Positions 16,501-25,499 are shown, counted from the first letter of the stretch. The stretch is DNA of 25,578 nucleotides from Ichthyosporea sp. XGB-2017a (GCA_002811675.1 PDIM01010470.1:1-25578); one strand, 5' to 3'. Numbers and translations: made by a program. Notes: generated by a model from the letters alone, not told the origin.

Positions 16501-17366
16501 TATATATAAGAATACTTATTGTTGGCAACAATGGTTATCTCATCACCGCTTGACAGCTTCAGTCTTGAGCCGTAGGGAACAACACGTCCATTTACATACA
16601 ATCTACCATTTCTACTCAGGCTATCGCAATAAAAGCCATCCTCGTACTTTTGAATTCGACAGAATAATCTGCTGATGCTATTATCCCCCAACTGAAGATT
16701 ACATCTCCAATGTCGACCAATCGTAAAAACGTGCCCAAATACCTCAGCGTGAGGGTGATGTGGAAATTGAGAATACAGAAATGATACCGGGTTTTTCGAC
16801 ATTGTTTCCTGCGCTTCCTTTTCAGCCTTAGAGAACAAGTCAACATAGTCTCTGCTTAAATCTTCACTAGGAACCCCCTTAAACTCTACTTCATGGTCAT
16901 ACTCCACATCATTCATTAAACTATGCTTCTCTCTTGTAGACGCTCCATCCTTGCCCTCATCATGAAGTGTACGCTTGATTCGTTTACTAGGTCTAGAAAA
17001 TTCACCCTGCGCCTTTGACTCTGGAGCATAATCGCCATTCTCGGTTGCATTATCATCCGTTTTATCGGCATCCTCGGGTGTGCCCGGGGTTAATTCCTCT
17101 CCCAACGAATCTTTGCGAATCTGAAATACCTTTTGCACCAAACTACCACCCGCAGGCGCACCCCGTCCCTTGCGCTTGGAGCCCCTTGAAGGAGGAGTTG
17201 GGATTGGGGGCTTTGTATTTGCCTTCCCTTTCCCCTTGTCTTTCTCTTTTCCAGGTGGAGAAGGATCGGTGTTACCATTTTTATCAGGTGACTCTGGATC
17301 AGCATCAGAACCAGATGGAACCGCCGAACGGGAAGATCTTAACACCCTTGAGCCAGGAGACGTCAT
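13515..17366 (-). CDS. FHA-domain AAA ATPase with a degenerate first AAA module
   Basis: This 1283-residue protein begins with a disordered basic region holding two nuclear-signal-like clusters (SKRKGRG, about 63-69; RPSKRIKR, 125-132). A forkhead-associated phosphothreonine-binding domain follows (about 212-280: FTIGRHWRCNL, RNGRLYVNG). A first AAA-like module starts near 405 with GMLLHGPPGSHFY, where the GKT of a Walker A motif is missing, so it should not hydrolyse ATP. The C-terminal AAA module is intact: FGPPGTGKT (about 1008), VIFIDEIDSMLG (about 1060) and AATNRPFDLDDAVLRRMPRR. It is of the meiotic clade related to ATAD1/Msp1, spastin and katanin. The same order (FHA, degenerate AAA, active AAA, C-terminal YFM) marks a plant ATPase family. 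A VGDKVRFLG segment between the modules also has a plant counterpart. Substrate and location are unknown; the N-terminal signals suggest the nucleus. Confidence 0.9.
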   Translation of the reverse strand: MTSPGSRVLRSSRSAVPSGSDADPESPDKNGNTDPSPPGKEKDKGKGKANTKPPIPTPPSRGSKRKGRGAPAGGSLVQKVFQIRKDSLGEELTPGTPEDADKTDDNATENGDYAPESKAQGEFSRPSKRIKRTLHDEGKDGASTREKHSLMNDVEYDHEVEFKGVPSEDLSRDYVDLFSKAEKEAQETMSKNPVSFLYSQFPHHPHAEVFGHVFTIGRHWRCNLQLGDNSISRLFCRIQKYEDGFYCDSLSRNGRLYVNGRVVPYGSRLKLSSGDEITIVANNKYSYIYNESAEYTEANASKLTAGKVQALEKGSDVPTISVSSPNEDGEENKVKDAKDPSSAKRQHFMNILEAASQKTKGEIHPLAEFKFYLNSHLKKRLFDSLFIYLKTPQHAKVTDKLGTVSRGMLLHGPPGSHFYALELIKTMAYEMGARLLVLDDDLISSLLKAKTRRVRDRSVSESVKRNSEGPIQLSEVLPAGFGGKDQINEDSVAAQDDGLDSSAAEMERKPPSSAFPFLSANAEILTSVEEEEKDELVDDGKSLDDERSVDSSMYFPLVKEAEDSKEAKVNPHLALHKNRTYRVGDKVRFLGQIRSKLDVSSSKEKGWDAHVPKEISKIERAAQRESASINMMISAIKKIEPSVGGGGPSSYVKAPTMGAKGNVVMTFPEGSQKVLVKFEKSMAGSIAIEEYGNNLFFVNQKELRLESACVDTPEEIAVQSIVDFVRSNEGTPTILYVPNVDKSLLNTKEVCNLLGEKIKKGDLPVALIGLTCSEKSEEKDSPKREKMFPQLIFMEGKNIFQSGSTRPSFKNHLLKILSMHLNIVAPNNEKTLIAWNEMLEGDNKRMAKETNWKYLKASIEKCGAAISEEVSCKDKLLIEAELSGRSADMVIDSAIAHFLRHGGDKQKPDSRIFLNADNLNYGLRMFIARQRDNKLSKTRITNMKTDNEYEKSLLSNVIPSTDIGVDFEDIGSLDSVKNTLHELVILPLKRPELFQRGNLTKPCRGILLFGPPGTGKTMLAKAIASHSCANFLNITMSSVTSKWVGEGEKYAKAVFTVASKMAPCVIFIDEIDSMLGKRDSSYEHEGMRKIKNEFMTMWDGLTTKASERVILLAATNRPFDLDDAVLRRMPRRVLVDLPDASQRESILKVILKNENLVASFDFAELAQKLQNYSGSDLKNLAVAAAYRPIREFLKSEKAEGRDHIKESSKHKPLVIDDHEEEEIDVEVPAQVTRPLSVEDFVQAMNDISASCDENAASITELRKWNDIYGEGATKRHSVLPYFM

Positions 17367-18366
17367 AGTAAAATAATAAGAAGCGTTAAAGAAGTAAAAA
17401 TAAAAAAGAATTCAGCTTGTTCGAAAGGCAGAGATAAAACAAAAAAAAGCAAAAAAAAAGTCTACCAAAATCAGTCCTCTATGAACATTATAAACATCTG
17501 CTTTCTCACTTGCTTTCCCTCTTAATCCCGTCCATATAGTACATCCCAATGAATCATCCAATTCAATCAGATTAACCCAACAAAGCACAGCACAACTCAA
17601 CACAGCCCAATAAGGGGAAGACCTTATAAAAAAAACAAACAAAAAAAAAACGAAAAACCATGCATGCGCTCATAAAAAAAAAACAAGAAGGAAACCAAAA
17701 CAAAAACGACACGTACCAAGAAAAAAAAGAAAAAGACTAGAACAAGGCGCAAAAGGAATTTCCTGAGGGCTGAGATTCATTCATAGGAGGGGTGGGTGAA
17801 GTGGGAATTTCTCGGGTATTTTATCACACTTTAGGAGGGGGTATAATAAAGAGTAGACCATTTCATATTTTATATTTGACCAGCTGCAGATCCATAGTAT
17901 ATATAAAGAACCACCCACAGTCCCCTACCCCTAATTAAAGGTATAACCCTAACCATATTTGATAATTCCTCCACACCCACAAATTATGGCGCCCAGCTGC
18001 AGCAGGCAGGAATTCGAACAGCTGTTTGGGGTTGTTTCATACCAAAAAAGTTTGAAAGGAAAAATCAACAAAAAGATAAACCGGAGAGAGTGGAGAGAGG
18101 GAAGAAGATTTTGGATCAATATCCATTCACCTCCGCTAAACTGCATTAGTGTTTTGTGATTAGAGTCTTGAGCTTTTTGGTTTATTGGAAGTTGAGGGGG
18201 GATGGATTTAGCTTTTGTTTTGATTATCGTAGTTTGGCTATATTTTTGAGAGTTGAAAGCCGGTTAGATTCTTGAATTCATTTCGAGTCTGTATGGTATT
18301 GCTGAAGTTCTGCCTTTGTGTGTGATAAAGTCAAGTAACTTATGACCCTGAGTAGTGTTCTTAGAA
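17367..18366. promoter_or_regulatory. Intergenic region, FHA-AAA gene to tentative gene
   Basis: The left 400 nt are A-rich with many runs of six or more A, consistent with a 5' leader and promoter of the FHA-AAA gene. A short open frame at 17986-18159 (57 codons from ATG) could be an unlinked small ORF or a first exon, but nothing supports it beyond the ATG. No conserved gene or RNA was recognised. Confidence 0.35.
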
Positions 18367-19126
18367 ATGGGTTCGTGTGTTCATGATTCCTTAACGGGTT
18401 ATCTCTGCTTGCTGAAGTAACTAATATCTCAATATTGAAAAAGCAATGATTGTATTAAGAATTCCCAGCAGCAACAGGTTAGAGAGTCCTTTAGACTGAG
18501 CCTAACAGATAGTGGTACAGCTAACAACAGGCCCCTTACTAGCGAAATAGATGTAAGAATATAAAGATGAATGCTTAAGCGGAACAGTAGTTGTGAAGAT
18601 CTTATTTACCTGTTAGTCAATTCCCTTGTATTTCTTTGCGGTTCTGACTTGATAATTGTAGTATATTTCTGAAAGGGTTGGCAATAACAAAAAATGTAAA
18701 CTTACTGTAGAATGCTTTGATCAAGATAGCATCCATGCCTTGCTTGCAAGATTGCAAAAGAACGTTATTGATTTATCGTTTGTCAGATTGAATGAAATAC
18801 ATTATGAAGAAGCAGCTTTAGAAAACAGAAGCCGAGAACTTCCAAAATTGCCATGCTCGGCATTTCAAGAAGGGAGTATTGAGAAAGCTTTCTCCAGGGT
18901 ATCATCAAATGAACACTATTACAGTGCTCGGCATACGCTTACGGGACCTTCGGCATGTCCTGCCGCTGGAGACAACGGCCGCCACGGATGTCAGGGTCAG
19001 TCAGCGTTCGTCTTGAACGTAAGTGAGCGCCTTCGAAAAACGTTTATTTGTCTCGAAAATGGTGACCCTTACGAACTGTCTACCCAACTCTCTCAAAAAA
19101 TCGAGCTAATTCAGCTCCTGAAGTGA
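18367..19126 (+). CDS. Tentative three-exon gene, unknown function
   Basis: The secure part is the last exon, 18662-19126 (155 codons with stop), a mixed-composition frame with a plausible acceptor (ATTGTAG) just before it. Two upstream exons can be joined in frame: 18367-18416 and 18483-18552, with introns of 66 and 109 nt (donors GTAACT and GTAAGA). The model has 194 residues and starts MGSC, which would allow N-myristoylation and palmitoylation. No domain is recognised. Helical stretches occur around the LLARLQKNVIDLSF segment, and a Gly/Cys-rich patch lies in the last third. An AATAAA at 19130-19135 sits only 4 nt past the stop. Further exons upstream are possible. The first two exons are short and could be coincidental. 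Confidence 0.35.
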
Positions 19127-19183
19127 CACAATAAAATGTAGGTCTGCATGTGCATTAAGCACCAAGGGACTTAATTTTGCTGC

Positions 19184-20415
19184 TCAGTCGGTCTTTCTTT
19201 TGCTGCGTGGAGATTTTCGTGTTCCAGCAGTTTCATATTTCTTCTGAGAACTCTTCTTAGATATTTTGGGTTCAGTGTAGGACCACGGATCAAATGCAAA
19301 AGCACAAAACACATCTACTAAAGGTTTGCAAGGATCATAAGGGCCAATAAGGACTATACTTCCCGAATACACGCAAAACATGATAGTGAACAATGCAATT
19401 GCCTCATCTTTAAGGATAGGAGCTGTTCCTAGTTCGCAGCCAGACATCACTACGGCTGTAAAGAACGCCAGTCGGAAATGACTAGATTGGAGACAAATAC
19501 TAAATGTTTAGAAACACCATTTTATATAAGCTGCCAGTGCACAAAGACTTACCCTGATAGGTTTTTTAATTGATGAGTGACCGGGTTGCCTAAAACCACA
19601 CCTCCAAGGTCTCTAATGAGAGCCCCACCAAAACCTGTATTATCCAGAAATATGTCAATGGGAAAGTACGTAAAAAAGTTAGCTCATAGTCCAAAAGCTT
19701 TTGACGAAGAAACAAAGAGGAATTAGACCAAGAGATGTTTTAGATATTACCTGAAAATATGAACCCACAAACAATTAATCCGAGCTGACTATCAAACTTG
19801 CTAGCTGCCATTTCCACAGCAATCGAAATAAGGCGCACTCTTCTTAATTCCCACAGTACAGCCAAAGCAAACTAAAGAAAAAAATGTCGAAAGAGGTGAC
19901 GAGTTAATAAGAGCACACTTGACCACAACTTACAAAGGATAGATCTAGCTGAGCACACACTTACTTTAACTGGCTTCCAGTTAGAAACCTCCCAGACAAT
20001 ATCAAAAGGGGAAAAGTAAACTGCGTACCAAGTCGAGATTCCAATGATATGAAGGCCAAAGTCATTAAGCACATTGCATCTGTTTCCAAGGAAAAAGTCA
20101 AGCATCAGCAAGCTTCCAAACACAATGGAAGTATTATGTACAAATCCCGCCAAGGGGTACTCACAGTTAAATTTCAAGAGGTCTAGAAACAAAACTAAGT
20201 TAGCTTCAGATTTCACCAAAAGGAACTAGTTTAAGATAAAAGTTTGAGATGCACATACTTTTCGAGCTAGCTCTATTCGCAAGTGCAGTGTTGAGGGCAT
20301 GAAACACGAGCAGTTCTGGAAAGAGTCTGTACTCAAACAAAGGAACAGCGTATTGCCGAAATGCGTGGTATATGGGATGCCCCACAAGCATTGGAAGAAT
20401 AGATTCCGCAGTCAT
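19184..20415 (-). CDS. TMEM38: TRIC (TMEM38-like) intracellular cation channel, five exons
   Basis: TRIC channels are trimeric K+ channels of the ER/SR that balance charge during Ca2+ release. The gene must be spliced. The exons are 20415-20259, 20182-19965, 19871-19751, 19634-19553 and 19481-19184; the introns are 76, 93, 116 and 71 nt, all GT-AG with phases 1, 0, 1 and 2. The joined product has 291 residues, the same as human TRIC-B from memory. Family hallmarks are STWYAVYFSPFDIVWE (about 102-117), PVK, the ELRRVR helix (133-138), the glycine-rich GFIFSGFGGALIR (161-173) and a late hydrophobic helix (about 219-240). The C-terminal tail is Lys/Arg/Ser-rich, as in ER-resident animal members. 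In the motif equivalent to animal KEVVR, the Lys is replaced by Trp132, while Arg136 remains. The gene is head to head with the MCUR1/CCDC90-family gene. Confidence 0.85.
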
Positions 20416-20755
20416 CACTACTGGACAGTACCTTCAAATGTGAATGAGATTTGCCAGTTACTTTGTCTGGGTAAGTAAAACAACAGGCAGGCAGGCCAAA
20501 TAAACAAAGTAGCAGCGGGGCGAGTGGTCGGGGGAAGAGTACAGCAGAGAGAAAGGGACTGTGAGGTGACTGGTGCAGCCGGAGGATGACGAGCAGCTGA
20601 TGTATTAATTGCAGTTATTATACAGGTGGCCATTATTTTATTTGTTCTTTTCTTCTTCTTCTTCTGCTTCTTCTTCAGGCTTCTCATATTATTTGTCTCT
20701 GTGTTGATGTATTAGTATTACTGTGCTGTGTGGTGAAGAAGGGAGGAGAGGAAAG
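20416..20755. promoter_or_regulatory. Divergent promoter region, TRIC / MCUR1-family gene
   Basis: The start codons of two divergent genes are 340 nt apart. A pyrimidine microsatellite of TTC/TTCTTC units lies at about 20646-20678. No CCAAT core was found. An open minus-strand frame (20418-20687) exists, but it ends in a stop just before the TRIC start and is low-complexity, so I treat it as non-coding. Confidence 0.45.
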
Positions 20756-21927
20756 ATGATGGGGCTGAGGATGAGAAGGTGTGCTGTGCAGAATGGGCTG
20801 GGGGTTAGTCGAGGTAGAGTATTGGGTAGTGTGACCGGGTTACTGAAGAGGCATGAACAGAAGGGATTGATTGGGAGTGTCTTTTCAGCTTCAAGGGGGC
20901 AGGCGCTTAATGGAACCCTGGGAGTCAATCGGCTTTTTCATCGTGGGGCTGTAATGGGATTCCACAGCGATGGGGTGCATAGGGAAGGTGGTAATAAAAC
21001 TTCCAGCTACGGGACTTCACTTTTTGGAAGGCATCAGTTTGATACAAATAAGGTTGTTAAAGATTTGGAACATAATGGCTTTACCCCTCAACAGGCAGAG
21101 GCTATGCAGCGGGTAATTAATGGGGTTTTACAAGAAAGGTGAGCGCAACGTGATGGAGAATATGGAGAACTTATTTGTCTAGATCGGGTTGTCCATTAGA
21201 AAGATGTTTTCTTACACAATTGAGTGCATCTTTCTTTTTGTACTTTGCTTTCTGCTTCAATATTGCTCTTGATTTGACTTATAGTTTAGCGGAAGTTCGT
21301 GATTTGACGGTAACAAATGCAAAGTTTGAGGAATTTTTATTTAAACAAGAAGCAGCGCTCGACTCTCTTAAAAAGGACATGCAAATATTGGAAAAGTCCG
21401 AGTTTAATCTTTTGAAGTATGAAACTGAAAATGTCAAATCGGGGTTGAAGATTCTCAATGACCAACTGAGGGATGAAGTGGCAAAACTTAAAGCAGGTGT
21501 CAGATTAGATTTGAGTTTGGAAAAGTCTCGGGTGAGGTATGTTTAAGCATAAAGGTTTGTACCTGTCTTTTTGATTTACTTTTGGCCTTAGGTACTAAGA
21601 TGAACCAATTTTTTCTCAATCGTTTTGCGGCTGCTTTCAATGCTCCGTTCCTGCGAAACCATTAGCGAAATGTCAACGCTTCATAATCAAGCGGTAAAGG
21701 ATACGAAGAACAAGATTGATACAGAAGTAAGTGATGCGAATATCTTTGGTATCTGAAGTTTAGTTTCTTTTTTTAGCTCTGTTGACTAATGTTTGACTGT
21801 GTGATTCTAGATTGCGGGAGTGAAAACTTTATTAGAATCAATCAAGCTTGAATCTCTGAGATTCACTTTGGGTATGGTTGTCTCCACCAGTACTGTTGTA
21901 CTCGCCTATTTGCGCTTTTTTGCGTAA
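20756..21927 (+). CDS. MCUR1/CCDC90/Fmp32-family mitochondrial protein, four exons
   Basis: Family members (human MCUR1 and CCDC90B, yeast Fmp32) are inner-mitochondrial-membrane coiled-coil proteins. MCUR1 is linked to the Ca2+ uniporter and to respiratory assembly or proline use, and its exact role is disputed. The exons are 20756-21138, 21285-21536, 21666-21726 and 21811-21927; the introns are 146, 129 and 84 nt. The joined product has 270 residues. Residues 1-60 form a basic mitochondrial leader. The conserved domain opens with FDTNKVVKDLEHNGFTPQQA (about 100-119). Then come the coiled coil MQILEKSEFNLLKYE, LDLSLEKSR and NKIDTEIAGVKTLLES, and a single C-terminal membrane helix ending YLRFFA. 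The spacing across the exon 2-3 join matches fungal members residue for residue. An AATAAA is at 22069-22074. Confidence 0.88.
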
Positions 21928-22254
21928 CAACCATTTGCCCTTTTTTTTTGTTTTTGTTTTGTTTTTCAAGAAGCGTTTTCGTGTGACTCTTTGGTGCGTT
22001 TTGAGGAATGAAGCTCTACCGCGACGCAGAGAAATGTGCATTTAAATAATAATCGGCCTCGTAATAATAATAAAAGAGAATGAATCAAAATAAACAAATC
22101 AAAATAAATCTCCCGCAGATCCTCTCGAGTTTCTTGTTTTCTCTTCACTCATACGGTATGATATAAATAGAACTATGTACAACCCAGGCGTCAGCTGAGC
22201 CTGATTACATTGGCAAATGCTAAGGTGCAATGGCTCAAACAAGCAATTCGCTTT
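21928..22254. other. Convergent intergenic region
   Basis: The MCUR1-family and TMEM115 genes end towards each other. The plus-strand AATAAA at 22069-22074 is followed by further AATAAA-like repeats to about 22110. No other gene is seen. Confidence 0.45.
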
Positions 22255-23352
22255 TTAGCTCGGAGGTTCAGTGTTTGAATCTGGAATGTTCACGACCGTT
22301 CCTCCCAATGCTTGCCCGCCTTGAGCGCCTCTCGGGGACACAGCAGGATTGGCTGGTGCCCCCGTTTCCATACCAGCCATACCCAATGCAGAGGAATGCG
22401 ATTGTTCACCTGTAGAACTCATGCCTGTTGAGGACGCCACGACCAAACGCTCGTCTAGAGCTTTTAAAGCACGCTGTTTCCTTCTTTCGGCGTCTTCGAC
22501 ATCGGTGCCCACAAGTCGACTGGACTTTGAGCTTGATGATTTCAACACCCCCCCGATAATGATACCATCACTGTCGTACTGCAACTTTGGTGTGATTTTG
22601 AGCTTAATAGACAGATTATGAGCTGAGGTTGCCAATGGGGCAAGGAATGGTTGAATGAATTCAGGGAAGAAACTCACAAATGAAAATGTCTCACTCATGT
22701 CACCCCGCACACCTTCTCTTTTCTGATAGAACCGCAAGTAGAACCATGCCACATAAAGGCCAAAGCATGTTACCGGGAAATTAGTGAAGGCAGCCAGTCC
22801 TAGTGCACTTTTTGACAGAGAAAAAATAAGCATAAACAGAGGAGCAAACTTTGCCCGAAGGGGAACTACACCAAAGATCATGATTTTGAATTCAGGAAGA
22901 AGCTGACGAAGAATTACAGCAAATCCCGCTACAATGCCATACATTCCATCATATGAACGAAACAAGTAGTCCTCCTGGCTGGTAATAGCGTACCGTATAA
23001 CCACAAAAACCGCACACGCCAGATTTGTAGCGACATCAACTAACAACAGGTAGCGCAGAAACTCCTTCCATCCCCAAACCGGCTCAACAAAGCTGCTCAT
23101 GGCAGCCATTGCAAAAAGATCGACAATGACATTGTAGAAGCGTGTTTCTAGAAATCCGGCAGTGACCAGTGTCCAGATGAAGAAAGACGGGGGGAGCACA
23201 TTGACCGGGGTGAGCGTCAAAAGGCCATAAAGGGTAGAGCTGAAAGAGAGAAGATAGAAGAGCACCAGTACGCCACACACCCCTCTGGAGAAGGGGGACA
23301 TCCTTCTCGCAAAGACTTCAAACTGCTCCACTGCCCCATTTGATTCACTCAT
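22255..23352 (-). CDS. TMEM115: TMEM115 homologue, Golgi rhomboid-like membrane protein
   Basis: TMEM115 is a Golgi membrane protein of the rhomboid-like superfamily without protease residues, linked to retrograde Golgi-to-ER transport. The 365-residue product has about six hydrophobic segments between residues 22 and 210. Family signatures are FVEPVWGWKEFLRYLL (about 88-103), YDGMYG---G, AWFYLRFYQKREG, GDMSETFSFVSFFPEFIQP and, in the cytosolic tail, DAERRKQRALKALDERL (about 285-301). Human TMEM115 has about 351 residues, so the length fits. The last 60 residues are Ser/Gly/Pro-rich and not conserved. The ATG at 23352 opens the frame, and the first hydrophobic helix follows about 20 residues later. 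The gene is divergent from the zinc transporter gene. Confidence 0.92.
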   Translation of the reverse strand: MSESNGAVEQFEVFARRMSPFSRGVCGVLVLFYLLSFSSTLYGLLTLTPVNVLPPSFFIWTLVTAGFLETRFYNVIVDLFAMAAMSSFVEPVWGWKEFLRYLLLVDVATNLACAVFVVIRYAITSQEDYLFRSYDGMYGIVAGFAVILRQLLPEFKIMIFGVVPLRAKFAPLFMLIFSLSKSALGLAAFTNFPVTCFGLYVAWFYLRFYQKREGVRGDMSETFSFVSFFPEFIQPFLAPLATSAHNLSIKLKITPKLQYDSDGIIIGGVLKSSSSKSSRLVGTDVEDAERRKQRALKALDERLVVASSTGMSSTGEQSHSSALGMAGMETGAPANPAVSPRGAQGGQALGGTVVNIPDSNTEPPS

Positions 23353-23706
23353 TCTTTTTTCAGAACTTTAGAAATCCAAAAACCAAAATAAAAAACAACG
23401 CCAAAGTCGGAACTGTTGTTTCAAGGCGAAAGGGACCAAGTTATTATTTTTCCCCAGTGCTATTACAGTAACTATAATTTGGGTGTTCAAAAAACAAACA
23501 CAATTTGTGTTTTAGCCCTCGCCCCTCCCTAGCACTATCCAAATTCAAAACACCTGCATGGGGTGTGTTTTGTTTTTGTTATGGTTTAGGCTCCTTCTTT
23601 TTGTTCGTTTGTTTCGTGTGGGAGTTTTGGGAGTTGAATTGTGTGGGAGGGATTAAAGTAATTGAATCATTGACTTTGGGAGTTGTGTTTATGGGTTGAG
23701 TGTAGT
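23353..23706. promoter_or_regulatory. Divergent promoter region, TMEM115 / ZIP
   Basis: The region between two divergent ATGs is 354 nt, with T/G-rich sequence on the right and A-rich sequence on the left. No CCAAT or clear TATA element was found. An in-frame ATG for the ZIP gene also occurs at 23683. Confidence 0.4.
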
Positions 23707-25003
23707 ATGGATTTGAGTTTTGTTTCGTCTACGTGGGAGGACCGAAGTAGTTATGACGTGTGGGTGAGCGCGTTGTCTGCCACTGCCTTGATTGGCTTGT
23801 GTCCTATTGTTATCCTGTTCTTTGTGCCACTTAAGTCTGTGTCGAGCACGACGAGTGTAGATGCGGCTGCAGGGAATAAGCGCTTCCTCAATGTGCTCCT
23901 CAGTTTCGCTGTGGGGGGTCTACTTGGGGATGTTTTTCTGCATCTGCTACCCCATGCAGGAATGGGTGGACATGGACATAGTCATGAGGATCATGGCCAC
24001 GGACATGGACATGGGCATAGCCATGGGCACGAGGATCACTCCCATGGCCATGGCCATGATCATGGACACGGCCACAGTCATGAGCACCATGACCACGGAC
24101 ATAGCCATAGTCTGGAGGATATGCATGTGGGCCTGTGGATTCTGTGTGGCATTGTGAGTTTTCTTCTGATTGAGAAACTTGTGCGCAACATCCACGGGGC
24201 TGATGGACATGGCCACAATCATGGACATAGCCACGGAGGAGGTGGAGGAAACGGAGAAGGGGAGGAAGAGGAGAAGGACACAAAGGGGCTGAGAAGGAGA
24301 AAGACAAAGAAGACGGAGGATAATGGAGCCAAAAAGGACGAGAAAGAAATGAGTCGCCTGGCAAAAGATGCGATGAAGAATTTCGAAATTGCAGGCTATC
24401 TCAATCTGGTTGCGGATTTAACGCATAATTTTACAGACGGACTGGCACTTGGTGCATCTTTCATGGCCAGCCATAAGGTAATAATGAAAAAGGAATGATA
24501 TGATGGGCTATTCTTGAACTGTTATCCTGTGAAGTACCTTAATTGACTCACTACTCCTTATTTTTTTTGTTTTTGTTTGCTGTGACCACGCGTTCATCCG
24601 CACTGTGTATTTTATTGAACTGCCTCTTCATTAATTGACCATCCAATGTACCCAGATGGGGCTCACCACAACCTTTGCGGTGCTGCTCCACGAAGTTCCG
24701 CACGAGATTGGGGACTTTGCAATTCTCATCCAGGCCGGATTCTCTCGTCGAAGCGCCATTATCGCCCAGGTAGTAACTGCGCTAGGGGCCATGTCGGGTA
24801 CCGTATTCGCCCTTTGTCTGGAAGGGACAGGGCAGGCACCCCCCTGGATCATGCCGTTCACAGCAGGAGGGTTTATCTACATCTCAACAGTCACAATCAT
24901 TCCTGAGCTGCTCAAGGATGTGGGGCTGTGGCAGACAGTCAAGGAAGTTGTTGCCCTTGGGATCGGAGTGGGGTTGATGGTCTTCATTGCTCTTATCGAA
25001 TAA
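23707..25003 (+). CDS. SLC39A7: ZIP zinc transporter, ZIP7/KE4-like, two exons
   Basis: LIV-1 subfamily ZIP transporters of this type release Zn2+ from the ER or Golgi into the cytosol. The exons are 23707-24477 and 24656-25003, with a 178-nt phase-0 intron (donor GTAATA, acceptor CCCAG), giving 372 residues. Membrane helices lie at about 18-41 and 60-82, followed by a His/Gly/Asp loop (88-135) with about 25 histidines. Helix 3 (140-157) and a second His-rich, then acidic/basic, cytosolic loop (165-225) follow. Helix 4 carries HNFTD (240-244) and helix 5 HEVPHE (269-274), the binuclear metal-transport site; the intron falls between them. The HEVPHEIGDFAIL wording is typical of ZIP7/ZIP13. The ATG at 23683 would add eight residues and is the alternative start. 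Confidence 0.93.
23957..24112 (+). repeat. His-codon repeat tract in ZIP loop
   Basis: Imperfect tandem units of CAT/CAC with GGA/GGC codons encode the first His-rich cytosolic or luminal loop of the ZIP transporter. The variable unit order suggests growth by slippage under selection for metal-binding histidines. Confidence 0.7.
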
Positions 25004-25061
25004 TCATGCTATCTATCTATTTCTTGGCATGGTGGTGTGCAGTTCCTTTCTTACACCAGAA

Positions 25062-25499
25062 TCACTGGTGAGGGATGCCACTGGCAGAGCAACCAGTGGC
25101 TGGTTGATCAAATTGTTGGACACGTGCGGCGGTTGGCTCTTTGAACACTTTTACACGACTCACCAGCCTTTGCAGATATTTGCGCGCATCTTTGATTTGC
25201 TTCTCGCCTTTTTGTTTCAAATAAGTGGTGGTTGTATTAATAAACGAAGTTGCGAGTTGCTGTTATGCTTATCTTTTTTCTCTGTGGACTGCAAATCCAT
25301 ACATACCTTCAAATCCCTGTGCACAGACATGGCGGTTCTGGTGCAAGTCACTAACAATACGGGAAAGCGCTTTCAGATCCTTTCGAAACAGCTCTCGTTC
25401 ATTTGTTTCTGAGGCAGTCGGTGTATCTTCCGGATTCCCTTCCCGGGAATCATCTTCTAAATTTCTCTCTTGGGGTGGATCACCTTCTCCTTTACCCAT
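25062..25499 (-). CDS. Tentative small two-exon gene, unknown function
   Basis: An ATG at 25499 opens 64 codons ending in a good donor (GTATGT at 25306). A 99-nt intron to the acceptor at 25208 rejoins an open frame to a TGA at 25062, giving 112 residues. Exon 1 is 25499-25307 and exon 2 is 25207-25062. The first 35 residues are acidic and disordered. The middle (about 36-85) is predicted helical and charged, with the exon junction inside a continuous amphipathic run (FRKDLKALSRIVSDL, then EKQIKDARKYLQRLV). No family is recognised. An internal GTGAGT in exon 2 could mark another intron and change the C terminus. The gene converges on the ZIP gene. Confidence 0.4.

Noticed and set aside
20418-20687. 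Minus-strand frame just upstream of the TRIC start, as a possible first exon
   Set aside because: It ends in a stop before the TRIC ATG, is low-complexity, and no intron of plausible size joins the two.
24544-24550. A TGACTCA (Gcn4/AP-1 type) heptamer
   Set aside because: It lies inside the ZIP intron. No copy was found in the ILV promoter regions, so it does not support amino-acid control of the BCAA cluster.
24987-25412. Plus-strand 141-codon frame overlapping the ZIP stop
   Set aside because: It begins inside the last ZIP codons in another frame, looks like 3' untranslated sequence, and is opposed by a better spliced minus-strand model.
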